Below are positions 53,600 through 63,029 of a stretch of 64,000 nucleotides of DNA, one piece after another; position 1 is the first letter of the stretch, and each line of letters begins with the position of its first letter. The notes below the pieces were generated by a model. That model searched no databases. It saw nothing but the letters and a program-made list of their open reading frames with translations, and was not told the DNA's origin. The stretch comes from Vulcanisaeta souniana JCM 11219 (GTDB lineage Archaea; Thermoproteota; Thermoprotei; Thermoproteales; Thermocladiaceae), in assembly GCF_026000775.1 (NCBI RefSeq), contig NZ_AP026830.1:2069056-2133055 (forward strand). Reading direction: 5' to 3'. The position numbers and the translations under genes were made by a program.

Positions 53600-54268
53600 A
53601 TGAGCGATCGAGGAATTACACTATCCAAGGAAACAGTTACTTACCAAGTTGGTGGAGTAACGATAATTGAGGAGTGCCCAAGGGACCTGAAGACACTGGA
53701 TGGCGAGCCCATTAAGTTATTCGGTAAGTGGACCTTCGATAATGTGGTTATTAAGGACCCAGGTCTCAGGAGGTACCTATGCATTAAGCCCACGTACTTA
53801 CCCCACACAGGCGGTAGGTATCAGAAGAGGAAGTTTGGTAAGGCCAAAATACCGGCCATTGAGAGATTAATAAATCAATTAATGCACCCTGGTAAAAATG
53901 CCGGTAAGAAGCACAAGGCCTATAACATAGTCAAGAGGGCCTTTGATATAATACACCTAAAGACAGGGCAAAACCCAGTACAGGTTTATGTGGATGCTTT
54001 GGTTAATGCGGCTCCAAGGGAGGAGATCACCAGGGTGGTGTATGGTGGTATAGCCTACCCAGTATCTGTAGATGTTTCACCAACGAGGAGACTTGACATA
54101 GCCATAACATGGATCACCGAGGGTGCCAGGCAGTGTTCCTACAATAATCCAAAGCCCATTGAGGAGTGCCTTGCTGAGGAATTAATCGCCGCGGCACAGA
54201 ATGACCAGAAGTCATTCGCAATTAGAAGGAGGGACGAAACGGAGAGAGTTGCAGCAAGCGCAAGGTGA
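53600..54268 (+). CDS. rps7: 30S ribosomal protein S7 (uS7)
   Basis: A 222-residue protein. [20 protein letters not shown] and [20 protein letters not shown]-like text in the middle, with [18 protein letters not shown], mark archaeal S7. It ends [14 protein letters not shown], the conserved tail. It organises the head of the small subunit. It stands without S12 or elongation factor genes. Confidence 0.95.
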   Translation: MSDRGITLSKETVTYQVGGVTIIEECPRDLKTLDGEPIKLFGKWTFDNVVIKDPGLRRYLCIKPTYLPHTGGRYQKRKFGKAKIPAIERLINQLMHPGKNAGKKHKAYNIVKRAFDIIHLKTGQNPVQVYVDALVNAAPREEITRVVYGGIAYPVSVDVSPTRRLDIAITWITEGARQCSYNNPKPIEECLAEELIAAAQNDQKSFAIRRRDETERVAASAR

Positions 54269-54283
54269 GGATGAGGCCGTTGG

Positions 54284-54421
54284 ATGAATAATTGGTTGGC
54301 GATTTTTCTACATCACTACTTATCACTTATCTTGGCGGTCCTTGTAATTATCCATTCGTTTGTTCCGGTCGCCATAGGAGCGCCATTAGTCATGCACACA
54401 TTAGATAAATTATCTCAATAA
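54284..54421 (+). CDS. Small single-helix membrane protein (45 aa)
   Basis: An ATG at 54284 opens 45 codons with a strong hydrophobic helix (HHYLSLILAVLVIIHSFVPV). It begins 16 bases after the S7 stop, so it may be co-transcribed. No family is known; chance ORFs seldom keep such a helix. Confidence 0.4.
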   Translation: MNNWLAIFLHHYLSLILAVLVIIHSFVPVAIGAPLVMHTLDKLSQ

Positions 54422-54563
54422 ATTGCGTGATCAAGGGCTAACGAAGTCATGAAACTCCTAAACCTTGGAAATGAATAATTATCTTTTAATTCTGATTGGA
54501 ATGAATACAAATATATTTAATTTTAGCAAATTATTAATTGGCAGATTTTCTTTGGTTCTGCAG

Positions 54564-54590
54564 CACGAAGGGAAACCCCTTGGCGACCCC
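54564..54590 (+). other. GC-rich hairpin in the S7-RFC gap
   Basis: In an otherwise AT-rich gap of about 280 bases, AAGGG and CCCTT form a small hairpin followed by GGCGACCCCC. It may be part of a small RNA or a terminator. No other gene is seen in 54422-54699. Confidence 0.3.
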
Positions 54591-54699
54591 CTCTATTTAT
54601 GGCTAATGCCCTAGATACTCTATTCCGATCCTATAACAATATTTCCTCTAAATTAATCCTAGGAATACTTATTTAGCCGGGACTCAATAATTAATCGCA

Positions 54700-55728
54700 A
54701 TGTCAATCGCAGAATTGATATGGGTTGAGAAGTATAGGCCTTCTAGGATTGATGACATTATTGACCAAGAGGAGGTTAAGGATAGAGTAAGGCAATTCCT
54801 TAAGGCAGGTAATATGCCTCACATGCTCTTCTACGGTCCTCCTGGTACTGGTAAGACCACCATGGCCCTTGCCATAGCCCATGAGCTTTATGGTGATGCT
54901 TGGCGTGAGAACGTCCTGGAGCTGAATGCAAGCGACGAAAGAGGAATAACCACGATTAGGGAGAGGGTTAAGGAGTTCGCAAGGACGGCACCGATGGGTA
55001 AGGCACCGTATAAATTGATTATTCTTGATGAGGCTGATAACATGACCTCCGACGCCCAACAAGCCCTTAGGAGGATGATGGAGATGTATGCTAACATTAC
55101 TAGGTTCATACTAATAGCTAATTACGTATCTAGAATAATTGACCCAATACAGTCTCGTTGTGCTATGTTTAGGTTTTCTCCATTGCCTAGGGATGCGGTG
55201 CTTGGTAGGCTTAGGGATATTGCCTCAAGGGAGGGCGTTAAGGTAACCGACGAAGCCCTAGAGGCCATCTGGGACATAAGCCAAGGAGACATGAGAAGAG
55301 CAATAAACACACTACAGGCGGCTGCAGCCACGTCTAGGGAAATAACACCTGAGGTCATTTATAAGACGGTGGGTTACATAGAGCCTAAGGACATTGTTGA
55401 CCTAGTTAATACCGCGTTCAGCGGTGACTTCATTAAGGCGCGTGAGAAGTTAAGGGCGTTGATGTATGAGCACGGTGTATCTGGTACGGAAATACTAAGG
55501 GCCATACAGAGGCAAATATTGAGTGGCGCCATTAATGTGCCTGAGGAAGCTAAGGTGGAGGTTGCGGAGATTGCGGCTGACATTGATTATAGGCTTACCG
55601 AGGGCTCTGATGAGGAGATTCAACTCTCCGCATTCTTGGCAAGATTAATGCTGGTTGGTAAGAAGTATGGGTTAGGAGCCGGTAAGGAGGCCAGTAAGGA
55701 AACCAAGGCACCCAGTAAGAGGAGGTGA
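54700..55728 (+). CDS. rfcS: Replication factor C small subunit
   Basis: A 342-residue clamp loader AAA+ ATPase. [20 protein letters not shown] (RFC box II-like start), Walker [16 protein letters not shown], Walker [12 protein letters not shown], and the SRC motif in [12 protein letters not shown] are present. It loads PCNA with RfcL. A TATA-like ACTTATTTAG lies about 30 bases upstream. Its stop overlaps the start of rfcL (GTGA). Confidence 0.95.
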   Translation: MSIAELIWVEKYRPSRIDDIIDQEEVKDRVRQFLKAGNMPHMLFYGPPGTGKTTMALAIAHELYGDAWRENVLELNASDERGITTIRERVKEFARTAPMGKAPYKLIILDEADNMTSDAQQALRRMMEMYANITRFILIANYVSRIIDPIQSRCAMFRFSPLPRDAVLGRLRDIASREGVKVTDEALEAIWDISQGDMRRAINTLQAAAATSREITPEVIYKTVGYIEPKDIVDLVNTAFSGDFIKAREKLRALMYEHGVSGTEILRAIQRQILSGAINVPEEAKVEVAEIAADIDYRLTEGSDEEIQLSAFLARLMLVGKKYGLGAGKEASKETKAPSKRR

Positions 55729-57038
55729 CCCTGTTGTCAAGGAGGATTACTTGGATTGAAAAGTACCGCCCAAGAAGGCTTTCTGATGTCGTTAACCAGG
55801 AGGAAGCCAAGAGGGCATTACTTGACTGGATAAATAGTTGGGAAAAGGGTAAACCAAGTAAGAAGGCCGTGATGCTCGTGGGCCCACCCGGCACCGGTAA
55901 GACAACACTGGCCTACGCATTAGCCAATGAAAAAGGTTACGAGGTCCTCGAGCTAAATGCCAGTGACATTAGAACCGGTGATAGAATTAGGCAGGTAATT
56001 GGCGGTTCAATGAAGATGGGTTCACTATTTGGCTTTAGGGGTAGGATAATACTGTTTGATGAGGTTGATGGACTTAATGTTAGGGAGGATAGGGGAGGCT
56101 TGGCGGCTATTGTGGAGTTGATTAGGGAATCCACGTGGCCCATTATAATGACCGCGAACAATCCATGGGATCCCAAGTTCAGGGAGTTAAGGGATGAGGC
56201 TGCAGTCATTCAACTAAAGCCCTTGGGCGAAGACGATATCTTAACGATACTAAGGAGGATTTGCAATAGTGAGGATATTAAGTGCGAGGAAGATGCGTTG
56301 AAGTTGATTGCTGTTGCCTCTGGTGGTGATGTGAGGGCGGCAATAAATGATCTACAGGCCGCGGCCGAGGGTAAGAAGGTCTTGACCAGGGATGACGTTA
56401 CTGTGACTGAGAGGGCTCATCAATTCGACATGTTTAAGGTACTGGATAGGGTTTTCCATGCGAGGAGGTTTGACGAGGCCAGGTCAGTAACATTCCTACC
56501 TAGCTTTGACTGGGAAAGCTATTATCCCTGGGCTCTGGATAACATACCGTCAGTATATGCAAAGTCAATGGATGCAATTAGCAGTGCACTCGACAACCTA
56601 TCCCTATCTGACGTAGTTAAGGGCAGGATAGCTAGGACGCAGGAGTGGGAGTTAATGCCCTATATGCTTGAGTTAATGACGGCGGGAGTGGCGCTGGTTC
56701 ATAACAAGCCTCCACTGGCTAGGTTCGTTAGGTTGGCATTCCCAGAGAGGATTAGGTTGATGGCGAAGACGAAGGAGATTAGGCAATTAAGGGATACGCT
56801 GATAAACAGGCTTAGGATTGAACTTCATGCAAGTAGCTCCGAGGTTACGCTTTACTACGTGCCACTGCTCAGACTAATGGCATCCAGTGACGCCTTTAAA
56901 AAGAAATTACTTGAGCGCCTAATGAGGGTGATGGGTTATTCCCTAGAGAGTGTGGAGAAGGCTTTGGGTATTGGGGTGAGCACCGGTGGTGAGGGTGGCG
57001 GGGCTGAACGTGAGTCGACGAAAAGAACCAGGAGGTAA
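55725..57038 (+). CDS. rfcL: Replication factor C large subunit
   Basis: A 437-residue protein. [20 protein letters not shown], Walker [17 protein letters not shown] and the Walker B-like [11 protein letters not shown] are followed by a helical collar and a charged, Lys/Arg-rich end. It starts with GTG inside the end of rfcS, so translation is coupled. It lacks the SRC motif, as large subunits do. Confidence 0.95.
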   Translation: MTLLSRRITWIEKYRPRRLSDVVNQEEAKRALLDWINSWEKGKPSKKAVMLVGPPGTGKTTLAYALANEKGYEVLELNASDIRTGDRIRQVIGGSMKMGSLFGFRGRIILFDEVDGLNVREDRGGLAAIVELIRESTWPIIMTANNPWDPKFRELRDEAAVIQLKPLGEDDILTILRRICNSEDIKCEEDALKLIAVASGGDVRAAINDLQAAAEGKKVLTRDDVTVTERAHQFDMFKVLDRVFHARRFDEARSVTFLPSFDWESYYPWALDNIPSVYAKSMDAISSALDNLSLSDVVKGRIARTQEWELMPYMLELMTAGVALVHNKPPLARFVRLAFPERIRLMAKTKEIRQLRDTLINRLRIELHASSSEVTLYYVPLLRLMASSDAFKKKLLERLMRVMGYSLESVEKALGIGVSTGGEGGGAERESTKRTRR

Positions 57039-57042
57039 TTAC

Positions 57043-57216
57043 GTGGCAGTAATGGACAGGGAAACGTATGAAAGATTAAAATCCACCATAAGCAAACTGG
57101 GGCTTGATGTGGAGGTTACGGGTAACATTGCTATTGTTAAGGATAAATCATGGAACCACATGAGGAGACTTATGAATACTGCCCGTGAATTGGGAATAAA
57201 TGTGAATGAGGATTAG
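57043..57216 (+). CDS. Small conserved-looking protein after rfcL (57 aa)
   Basis: GTG 57043 has a strong Shine-Dalgarno GGAGGT six bases upstream, overlapping the rfcL end. The protein has one strand-helix unit (RETYERLKSTISKLGLDVEV) and a C-terminal helix. It looks like a genuine small alpha/beta protein coupled to the clamp loader genes. No family is recognised. Confidence 0.55.
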   Translation: MAVMDRETYERLKSTISKLGLDVEVTGNIAIVKDKSWNHMRRLMNTARELGINVNED

Positions 57217-57235
57217 CTCGAACCATGGGTCTTTT

Positions 57236-57880
57236 TTATTGTGTTTGTGACGTTATGCGTATTGATATATAGGTTTTATCGAGACCCCTCATTATTATTA
57301 CGAACCTAATAACAATGACAATTATTGCAGTTGCCAGTACGGCAGTTTCACTGCCCATTAGTGACCTAAAGACCACGTATATAATACCACCCATCATGGC
57401 TACCGTGGCGTAAATATCCCGTTTAAAGATCACGGGTACTTCACCGGCAAGTACGTCCCTAATAACGCCACCACCCGCCGCCGTCACTGCAGCCATTAGA
57501 ATTACACCGAGTATATTGAGACCATGTTCAACAGCAACCTCAGCGCCCACAGCCGAGAAAGTACCTAATCCAATTGCATCTGCATACATGAGGGCATTCC
57601 TAAACCTAGAAATGCATGGGTAAAACACGTATGCAGCCAATGATGCCACTATCGCGATTATTGGATAGGGTAAGTAAACAATGTTGGTTGGTGGGAACAC
57701 ACCAATGAGTACGTCCCTAATTATACCACCAGCAAGGGCAACAGAGGAGCCAAGGACAATGCCACCCAGTATATCCAGTTTTTTCTCATAGGCCTTGAAG
57801 GCGCCTGATGCCGCGAACGCCACTATCCCAATATAGTTAAATATATTTATTAATAGGTTTATGAAACCCACGAAAGACAA
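57236..57880 (-). CDS. UPF0126 (TRIC-like) membrane protein
   Basis: A 214-residue protein with seven hydrophobic segments in two repeats. Each contains a Gly-rich turn of the form GGIIRDVL: ALAGGIIRDVLIGVFP and AAGGGVIRDVLAGEVP. This is the UPF0126 signature, related to TRIC cation channels; some bacterial members may carry glycine. Its stop faces the small gene after rfcL. Confidence 0.85.
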   Translation of the reverse strand: MSFVGFINLLINIFNYIGIVAFAASGAFKAYEKKLDILGGIVLGSSVALAGGIIRDVLIGVFPPTNIVYLPYPIIAIVASLAAYVFYPCISRFRNALMYADAIGLGTFSAVGAEVAVEHGLNILGVILMAAVTAAGGGVIRDVLAGEVPVIFKRDIYATVAMMGGIIYVVFRSLMGSETAVLATAIIVIVIRFVIIMRGLDKTYISIRITSQTQ

Positions 57881-57930
57881 AGCACGTACTAAGTATTTAA
57901 TTCTAACTATCTATGTAAAACGCATCCCAA

Positions 57931-59061
57931 CTAGGCACTCTGCTTAAGAATAATCACGCCCCTAGGATCCTTAATCCTAACTGCCAGCGTCTCCCATAGT
58001 ACGAAGCCGTGAGTCCCATCCTCAGGGCCTAGGTATACCAATGCCGTGTCCGCACCCACGGCTATATCAATGACTGAATGATGGGCAGATAGTAACAGTG
58101 CAGTGTCGTCCCTTAACTGGGGAATAATGACTATGTCCTTAACCAGAGACTTAACCCTTGTTAACTCCATGACGCCTGTCCTCTCAACAACCATTAAAAG
58201 CTTCGTATATCTGCCAGGACTTACGAATAAGACATGTGGTTCGGGTATGTAATTACCATATAACGTATTAACGGCGTTCGACACCTCAGTAACCGCTGAG
58301 CCAGGTGTATCCCATGATGAGATGCCCATGGTTTTAACCTTGGGATTACCCAGAATATCATTAAGTATTGTTGAATCCTCCTCATAACTAAGCCTAATCG
58401 TTGCCTGATCAGCAATTACCGAGTAAACTCTCTCGCCCCTAGCCCTAGTATACTCAATCTGTCTCTGTGATATTGAGAACTTCACGCTTAATTCCTTAAG
58501 TGGTATCACGGACCTCGTAGCAGTTACTGGAGGACCAGTAACAGCCTCATCGAGCGGTACGGCATCAAGCCCAGGACCAGCCTCGTAAACGGTTAAGTGC
58601 TTCCTAAACCTCCTCACTCCATTAGCTGCTTCCTTAACCCTATCCTGTATGTACCTAAGTTCTTCAGGGCTTAAATTCGATGATGAAACCACGTCAAGTG
58701 GAGGATCAGTAGCATTATTGGTCGAGCTTAACCCCCTCTGATCATTATTAGGGTCATTTGCTGATACCTTAATGCCAGTCAATTCACTAACCTCTGTTGA
58801 ACCAGACTTTAACTGCTCGGTTTGCTCTGGATCATAGGACTTAAGTAATGTGAGAAACTCACCGAAGTGTGTCTTCTCCTCTTTTGCGATATCCTCAAAG
58901 ACTCTCCTAACTTTTTCGTCGTCAATCAACCTAGATAATTGCAGGTATAGGTTTATGGCGTCAAGCTCTGCTATAATTGCAAGCCTAAGTGAGTCGGCAA
59001 CCTCGCCTTGCGAGAACTTTCTATCTCTAATAACATCCACCGGATTTTTAGAAAGCACCAT
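57931..59061 (-). CDS. Encapsulin fused to a ferritin-like domain
   Basis: A 376-residue protein. Residues 15-85 are a ferritin-like domain (LRLAIIAELDAINLYLQL and AKEEKTHFGEF, with the E and E-x-x-H metal ligands). A Ser/Asn-rich linker of about 45 residues follows. From residue 130 on is the HK97-fold shell protein of family 1 encapsulins (KHLTVYEAGPGLDAVP, then RQIEYTRARGE and DIAVGADTALVYLG). Such fusions build an iron-storing shell whose cargo is part of the subunit, as in Pyrococcus furiosus. Linker and cargo would face inward. Confidence 0.9.
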   Translation of the reverse strand: MVLSKNPVDVIRDRKFSQGEVADSLRLAIIAELDAINLYLQLSRLIDDEKVRRVFEDIAKEEKTHFGEFLTLLKSYDPEQTEQLKSGSTEVSELTGIKVSANDPNNDQRGLSSTNNATDPPLDVVSSSNLSPEELRYIQDRVKEAANGVRRFRKHLTVYEAGPGLDAVPLDEAVTGPPVTATRSVIPLKELSVKFSISQRQIEYTRARGERVYSVIADQATIRLSYEEDSTILNDILGNPKVKTMGISSWDTPGSAVTEVSNAVNTLYGNYIPEPHVLFVSPGRYTKLLMVVERTGVMELTRVKSLVKDIVIIPQLRDDTALLLSAHHSVIDIAVGADTALVYLGPEDGTHGFVLWETLAVRIKDPRGVIILKQSA

Positions 59062-59182
59062 AGATTTAAAGTTCTTATAATATATTTAAGCATTATTACA
59101 ATATTCGCCAATCTATAATTGTGAATTGTAATATGTATCACAGTATAAGGGTTAACATATGTTATGTTCAATGTTAATTTTA

Positions 59183-59896
59183 ATGGACTTCAAACACAAA
59201 TTATTAAAGACGATTCGATTCAGCAAGATTGTGAGTAATGTAAATGATGAAGTCTTTAGGTTGGCATTAAACAGGCCATGCAATAAATTAACCTATAAAC
59301 GCGAATTGCCTCCAAACCAGAGGGTCATTCCTCGCTTCATAATTTATGACGTTCATGATCCTCCAAAAGACATTGATCTACTTAGCTATAGGCTTAGGGT
59401 GATGGGTCTCGTCGAGAATAAGGTTGAGATTGCATACGTGGATCTACTCACGAAAGTGCCCTGCATAGACCTAGTTACTGATTTCCATTGTGTTACGGGC
59501 TGGAGTATTCAAAATGTGGCATGGAGAGGAGTACCCACTAGATACGTAATGGATATGGCAAAACCCAGAGACAATTACGTAATGGCCGTGGGCATCGACG
59601 GATACACAACAAACCTACCATTGAGTGCCTTGCTTGAGGAAACAACAATAATAGCCTATGCAATGAACGGGAAAATACTGCCAAGAGAAAATGGCTTTCC
59701 ACTGAGGCTAGTTGTACCATCGCGCTATGGCTGGAAAAGCGCCAAGTACCTTAGTGAGTTAATAATCATGGACAGTAATGAGCCTGGTTACTGGGAATCC
59801 CTTGGCTATCATGATAATGGTGATCCATGGCTTGAGGAGAGATTTAATGAGGGTGGTCCAGTGACGATGAGGAGGAGGGTTAGGGTGGTGAGGTGA
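59183..59896 (+). CDS. Sulfite-oxidase-fold molybdopterin protein
   Basis: About 237 residues. ELPPNQRVIPRFIIYDVHDPP starts the fold and TDFHCVTGWSIQNVAWRGV carries the Mo-binding Cys of the SUOX/YedY family. The C-terminal half has GWKSAKYLSELIIMD. It lacks the heme and dimerisation domains, so it is a single-domain oxidoreductase like MsrP/YedY. Its substrate is unknown. ATG 59183 is chosen; a longer frame goes to 59159. It is divergent from the encapsulin and coupled to the DUF89 gene. Confidence 0.8.
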   Translation: MDFKHKLLKTIRFSKIVSNVNDEVFRLALNRPCNKLTYKRELPPNQRVIPRFIIYDVHDPPKDIDLLSYRLRVMGLVENKVEIAYVDLLTKVPCIDLVTDFHCVTGWSIQNVAWRGVPTRYVMDMAKPRDNYVMAVGIDGYTTNLPLSALLEETTIIAYAMNGKILPRENGFPLRLVVPSRYGWKSAKYLSELIIMDSNEPGYWESLGYHDNGDPWLEERFNEGGPVTMRRRVRVVR

Positions 59897-59901
59897 TTGT
59901 A

Positions 59902-60753
59902 ATGCGTGATCCATGGTACATAAGCATCAGTGACTGCCTGCTTTGCGTCCTTGAGTCTAGGTTTGGTGAGTTGAGGAGGTTGGGTATTAACGACGCTAGA
60001 TCCTTCACTGACTTGGGTAGGGTAGTGATGAACCTGGCACCTTTGGGTAGGGCAACTGTGTTTATTGAATCGTTTAATCACATGACAAGGTCCCTTAATA
60101 TTGTGGAACCGCATGGTTATGAGAAGTTAATGCTTGAGAAAACGGCAAGGGAATTAATAAATAGGTTAAGCCTTAGTGATGATATTATTGATTACGTGAG
60201 GCTCGCGACATCGGCAAACTCCGTTGATATACCAATGAGGGGTTACGACTTTAACATTGATGATTTCATGAGGAGTATACTTGAGGAGCCCACTTGGTTG
60301 GGCACAGACCCTACGGACCTAAGGAATAGACTTACCCATGCTAGAAATATTGCATACCTGGTTGATAATGCCGGTGAGTTTCAATTTGACCTACTTCTCA
60401 CCAAGAAATTAACCTCGATGGGTATTAAGGTTATAGTGTACGTAAAGAGTAAGCCGTATGAAGTTGACGTCACGCATGATTACGTTGCCAATAAGGCAGG
60501 AAGCACCAATGCAGAGACCAGGGCATTACCAAGTAATTACTCGGCATTTTGGTATGACGAGGTGGTCAGGGAGTTGATGGGCTATGATCTCGTTATTTCC
60601 AAGGGGCTTGATAACCTGGAGACATTCATGGAAAGGAGACCTAGACTCAGTAATGTTCTCTTCCTATTTAGGGCCAAGTGCCCATTGATAGCTAGGGTGT
60701 TTAATGTTGAGAGGAATAGGCCCGTGGTGATGATGAATTTAAGGGATAATTGA
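59902..60753 (+). CDS. DUF89 family metal-dependent phosphatase
   Basis: About 283 residues. CLLCVLESRFGELRRLG near the start holds the C-x-x-C of archaeal DUF89; YLVDNAGEFQFDLLLTKKL in the middle is the D-N-A-G-E-x-x-x-D metal-site motif; VISKGLDNLETF follows. DUF89 enzymes remove phosphate from sugar phosphates and damaged metabolites. GTG 59893 overlaps the stop before it; ATG 59902 is preferred. Confidence 0.8.
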   Translation: MRDPWYISISDCLLCVLESRFGELRRLGINDARSFTDLGRVVMNLAPLGRATVFIESFNHMTRSLNIVEPHGYEKLMLEKTARELINRLSLSDDIIDYVRLATSANSVDIPMRGYDFNIDDFMRSILEEPTWLGTDPTDLRNRLTHARNIAYLVDNAGEFQFDLLLTKKLTSMGIKVIVYVKSKPYEVDVTHDYVANKAGSTNAETRALPSNYSAFWYDEVVRELMGYDLVISKGLDNLETFMERRPRLSNVLFLFRAKCPLIARVFNVERNRPVVMMNLRDN

Positions 60754-60770
60754 AGGGTACCTGCTGTATT

Positions 60771-62690
60771 TCACCAGCCGTAATTAACCATATTGTTCAG
60801 GTTCATGGTAATTATGTAAAACGTAACATTACCACCGTTCCCTAGGTATAATTCACCATTAATTACGGCTGGTGAATATGGCGATAGGAGTTGCCCAGTG
60901 CAACTGGCCGTAATGCCCTGAGGCGCGGAGATACTGCCGAAAACGCCTATGTTCTCCATTCCAATGAACTCGTAGTTTGCCGTGATGAGACTCGCCTCAA
61001 TACTACCATGAGCATTACCACCTATGGTAATTATACTTGAGAATTTGCAGGATAATCCTCCAATACCGAGCCCAGTTATGTATATTGCGGTTTGGGTTGG
61101 GTTGACTACATTAATTATTAGTCTGGAGGTTCCATTGTCGTAAATCAGCATTTTACCGGTTACTACAGGAAGTGTTGTATTCCAAGCCGAGGTTGGTACG
61201 TGGATACGTGGTGGTCCAATATTTATGCCGAGACACCCAGCCACCATCGATTGCGATGAATTAAGTAAGCTGTTCAGGTACTCATTTATTAAGTACTGTG
61301 CCTCAATTGGCGTAATTGTGCCATTAAGCGCTTCCCTCAGGATAGACGTTATGTTACTCATTACACTATTATTAAGTTTAACATAACATAGGGTTGGGGT
61401 TACGCCACTAATGCCATATTGCCTGACTAGGTTACTGATTGTGGAATTCACGTAGTATAGGTAACCCCTGGTTATGTTCATTACCTGGCCTGCGTACTGC
61501 AGGTTATACATGTAATCATGTAGCCTTAACCTGCATTGCTCTAATGTCTGCTTAATGAGCGTTATATTACCGCTATTAAACGCATTTAATAGCTCATACC
61601 TGCACTGATTGTATGCATTAAGTACATATGGCGTTAGGTTCGTCAATCCTTCACTATTTAGTTCATTACTTGCGTTTATGAAGCCTGCAATCAGTGCATG
61701 GGTGGTGTTTGATGCATTGATTAGGGCATTAGTCTGGGCTAGGCATGAGGAGTATTCGTTAAGTAATTCACTGGTATTTACGTAAGTCTCGCCAGTCGAC
61801 GAGTTAGTTAACGAGTTTAACAGTTCCCTTAATTGAAGGTAGCACTGCGCCAGTTGCTGCGGTTTGGGTAATGTGGTGTTTAGTTCCATGGATAACTGCC
61901 TTAAGGAGGCAAATGCGCTGGCGTTAAGCTGCTCAAGTCTTGGGGTCACAATGTATATAATTACGGTGCCTCTCTCCTTTACTGGCAGTAGTAATGATGC
62001 CATGGTCAGCTCAGCCCTTAAGATTGCTAATTCCTTGGCCGTGGCGTTTGAATAAATACTAGCATTACTTAGGTTATTACTTACACTGGTTAGTATGTAT
62101 ATCGCAGTGCTTAAGCCGGTTAGTGTTCCAGGCGTTGCATTTGCGCCCAGCAGTGTCCTTGCGTTACTCAGGGCTGTCAAAACCACGTTCATTATAATTG
62201 GCGTGCCATTTATTACAGGGGAGGAGAGAGTCTTGATCACGAAATTAGCTATTGTTTCGTTATTAGCCAGGTTATTGATAACCGTCGAGTTCACACTGGT
62301 GGCCATTTCATGGAGATTATTTAACACCGATTGGGTCACATTGTAGTTAACGCCAGCCATTAACCCAGTCGCTAGTTTTATGGCTGAATTAAGCGTGGCA
62401 ATGGCATCAACGTAATCACCCTCCGAGGCATAGGCCTCGGCTTTATTAATCAATTCAACAACAGTCGTTGAGTTAATACCAGAGGCATTCAGAGCAGTGA
62501 CCCAGTGCTCGGCAATAAGTAGGTGCACATTATACGAAGTAATCAAACCACTGGAACCAACAGAGATGCTTGAGGACGCGTTGTTAGTAGTTACAGTCTG
62601 TGTTGCCATACCCTGAGCATGTAGGTTTGCTCCAAGGGCTAAGGCAATTATTACCGCACCAATCAGTAGTAATGTTGGTAGACGCATCAC
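60771..62690 (-). CDS. Large secreted protein of unknown function
   Basis: A 639-residue protein with an N-terminal signal peptide (LLLIGAVIIALALGANLHAQ) and a long outside region very rich in Asn, Ser and Thr with dozens of sequons. The middle is helical with Leu/Tyr repeats (ECRYELLNAFNSGNITLI-like units), perhaps a bundle of helices; the C-terminal 130 residues look beta-rich. No C-terminal anchor is clear. It could be a surface or S-layer-associated protein. Confidence 0.55.
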   Translation of the reverse strand: MMRLPTLLLIGAVIIALALGANLHAQGMATQTVTTNNASSSISVGSSGLITSYNVHLLIAEHWVTALNASGINSTTVVELINKAEAYASEGDYVDAIATLNSAIKLATGLMAGVNYNVTQSVLNNLHEMATSVNSTVINNLANNETIANFVIKTLSSPVINGTPIIMNVVLTALSNARTLLGANATPGTLTGLSTAIYILTSVSNNLSNASIYSNATAKELAILRAELTMASLLLPVKERGTVIIYIVTPRLEQLNASAFASLRQLSMELNTTLPKPQQLAQCYLQLRELLNSLTNSSTGETYVNTSELLNEYSSCLAQTNALINASNTTHALIAGFINASNELNSEGLTNLTPYVLNAYNQCRYELLNAFNSGNITLIKQTLEQCRLRLHDYMYNLQYAGQVMNITRGYLYYVNSTISNLVRQYGISGVTPTLCYVKLNNSVMSNITSILREALNGTITPIEAQYLINEYLNSLLNSSQSMVAGCLGINIGPPRIHVPTSAWNTTLPVVTGKMLIYDNGTSRLIINVVNPTQTAIYITGLGIGGLSCKFSSIITIGGNAHGSIEASLITANYEFIGMENIGVFGSISAPQGITASCTGQLLSPYSPAVINGELYLGNGGNVTFYIITMNLNNMVNYGW

Positions 62691-62723
62691 ATTATGAGTT
62701 GAGTGGGTGTATTTAAGGAAGCC

Positions 62724-62852
62724 GTGGTGAAAAGACCGTGGAAGGCCAGGGAGTACCGTGAAAAGTTAAAGTATATAATGGGCACAGTTAGGGCGCCAGC
62801 CACTGTCAAGGTCTCGAGTAGCGCAAGACAGTTGGACAGCATTAAGCCCTAA
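62724..62852 (+). CDS. Small basic ORF (42 aa)
   Basis: GTG 62724 opens 42 codons with a basic, helical start (VKRPWKAREYREKLKYIMG) and a Ser-rich end. It is the only reading in the 340-base gap 62691-63029. It may be a fragment of a lost gene. No family is recognised. Confidence 0.25.
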   Translation: MVKRPWKAREYREKLKYIMGTVRAPATVKVSSSARQLDSIKP

Positions 62853-63029
62853 GCTTGGCAGTGTCATTGCTACCGTCCAGGAAAACAGTATGATACCCAC
62901 GGTATTTCACCCAGAACTAACAATAACGAAGAACCATAAACCCTTGCTCGAATTAACACAAGGTAAACGATGAATCCTTAATAATTTCAATAGGTCTTCC
63001 AAAATTAAGTCTAAAATCAACACCATGCA

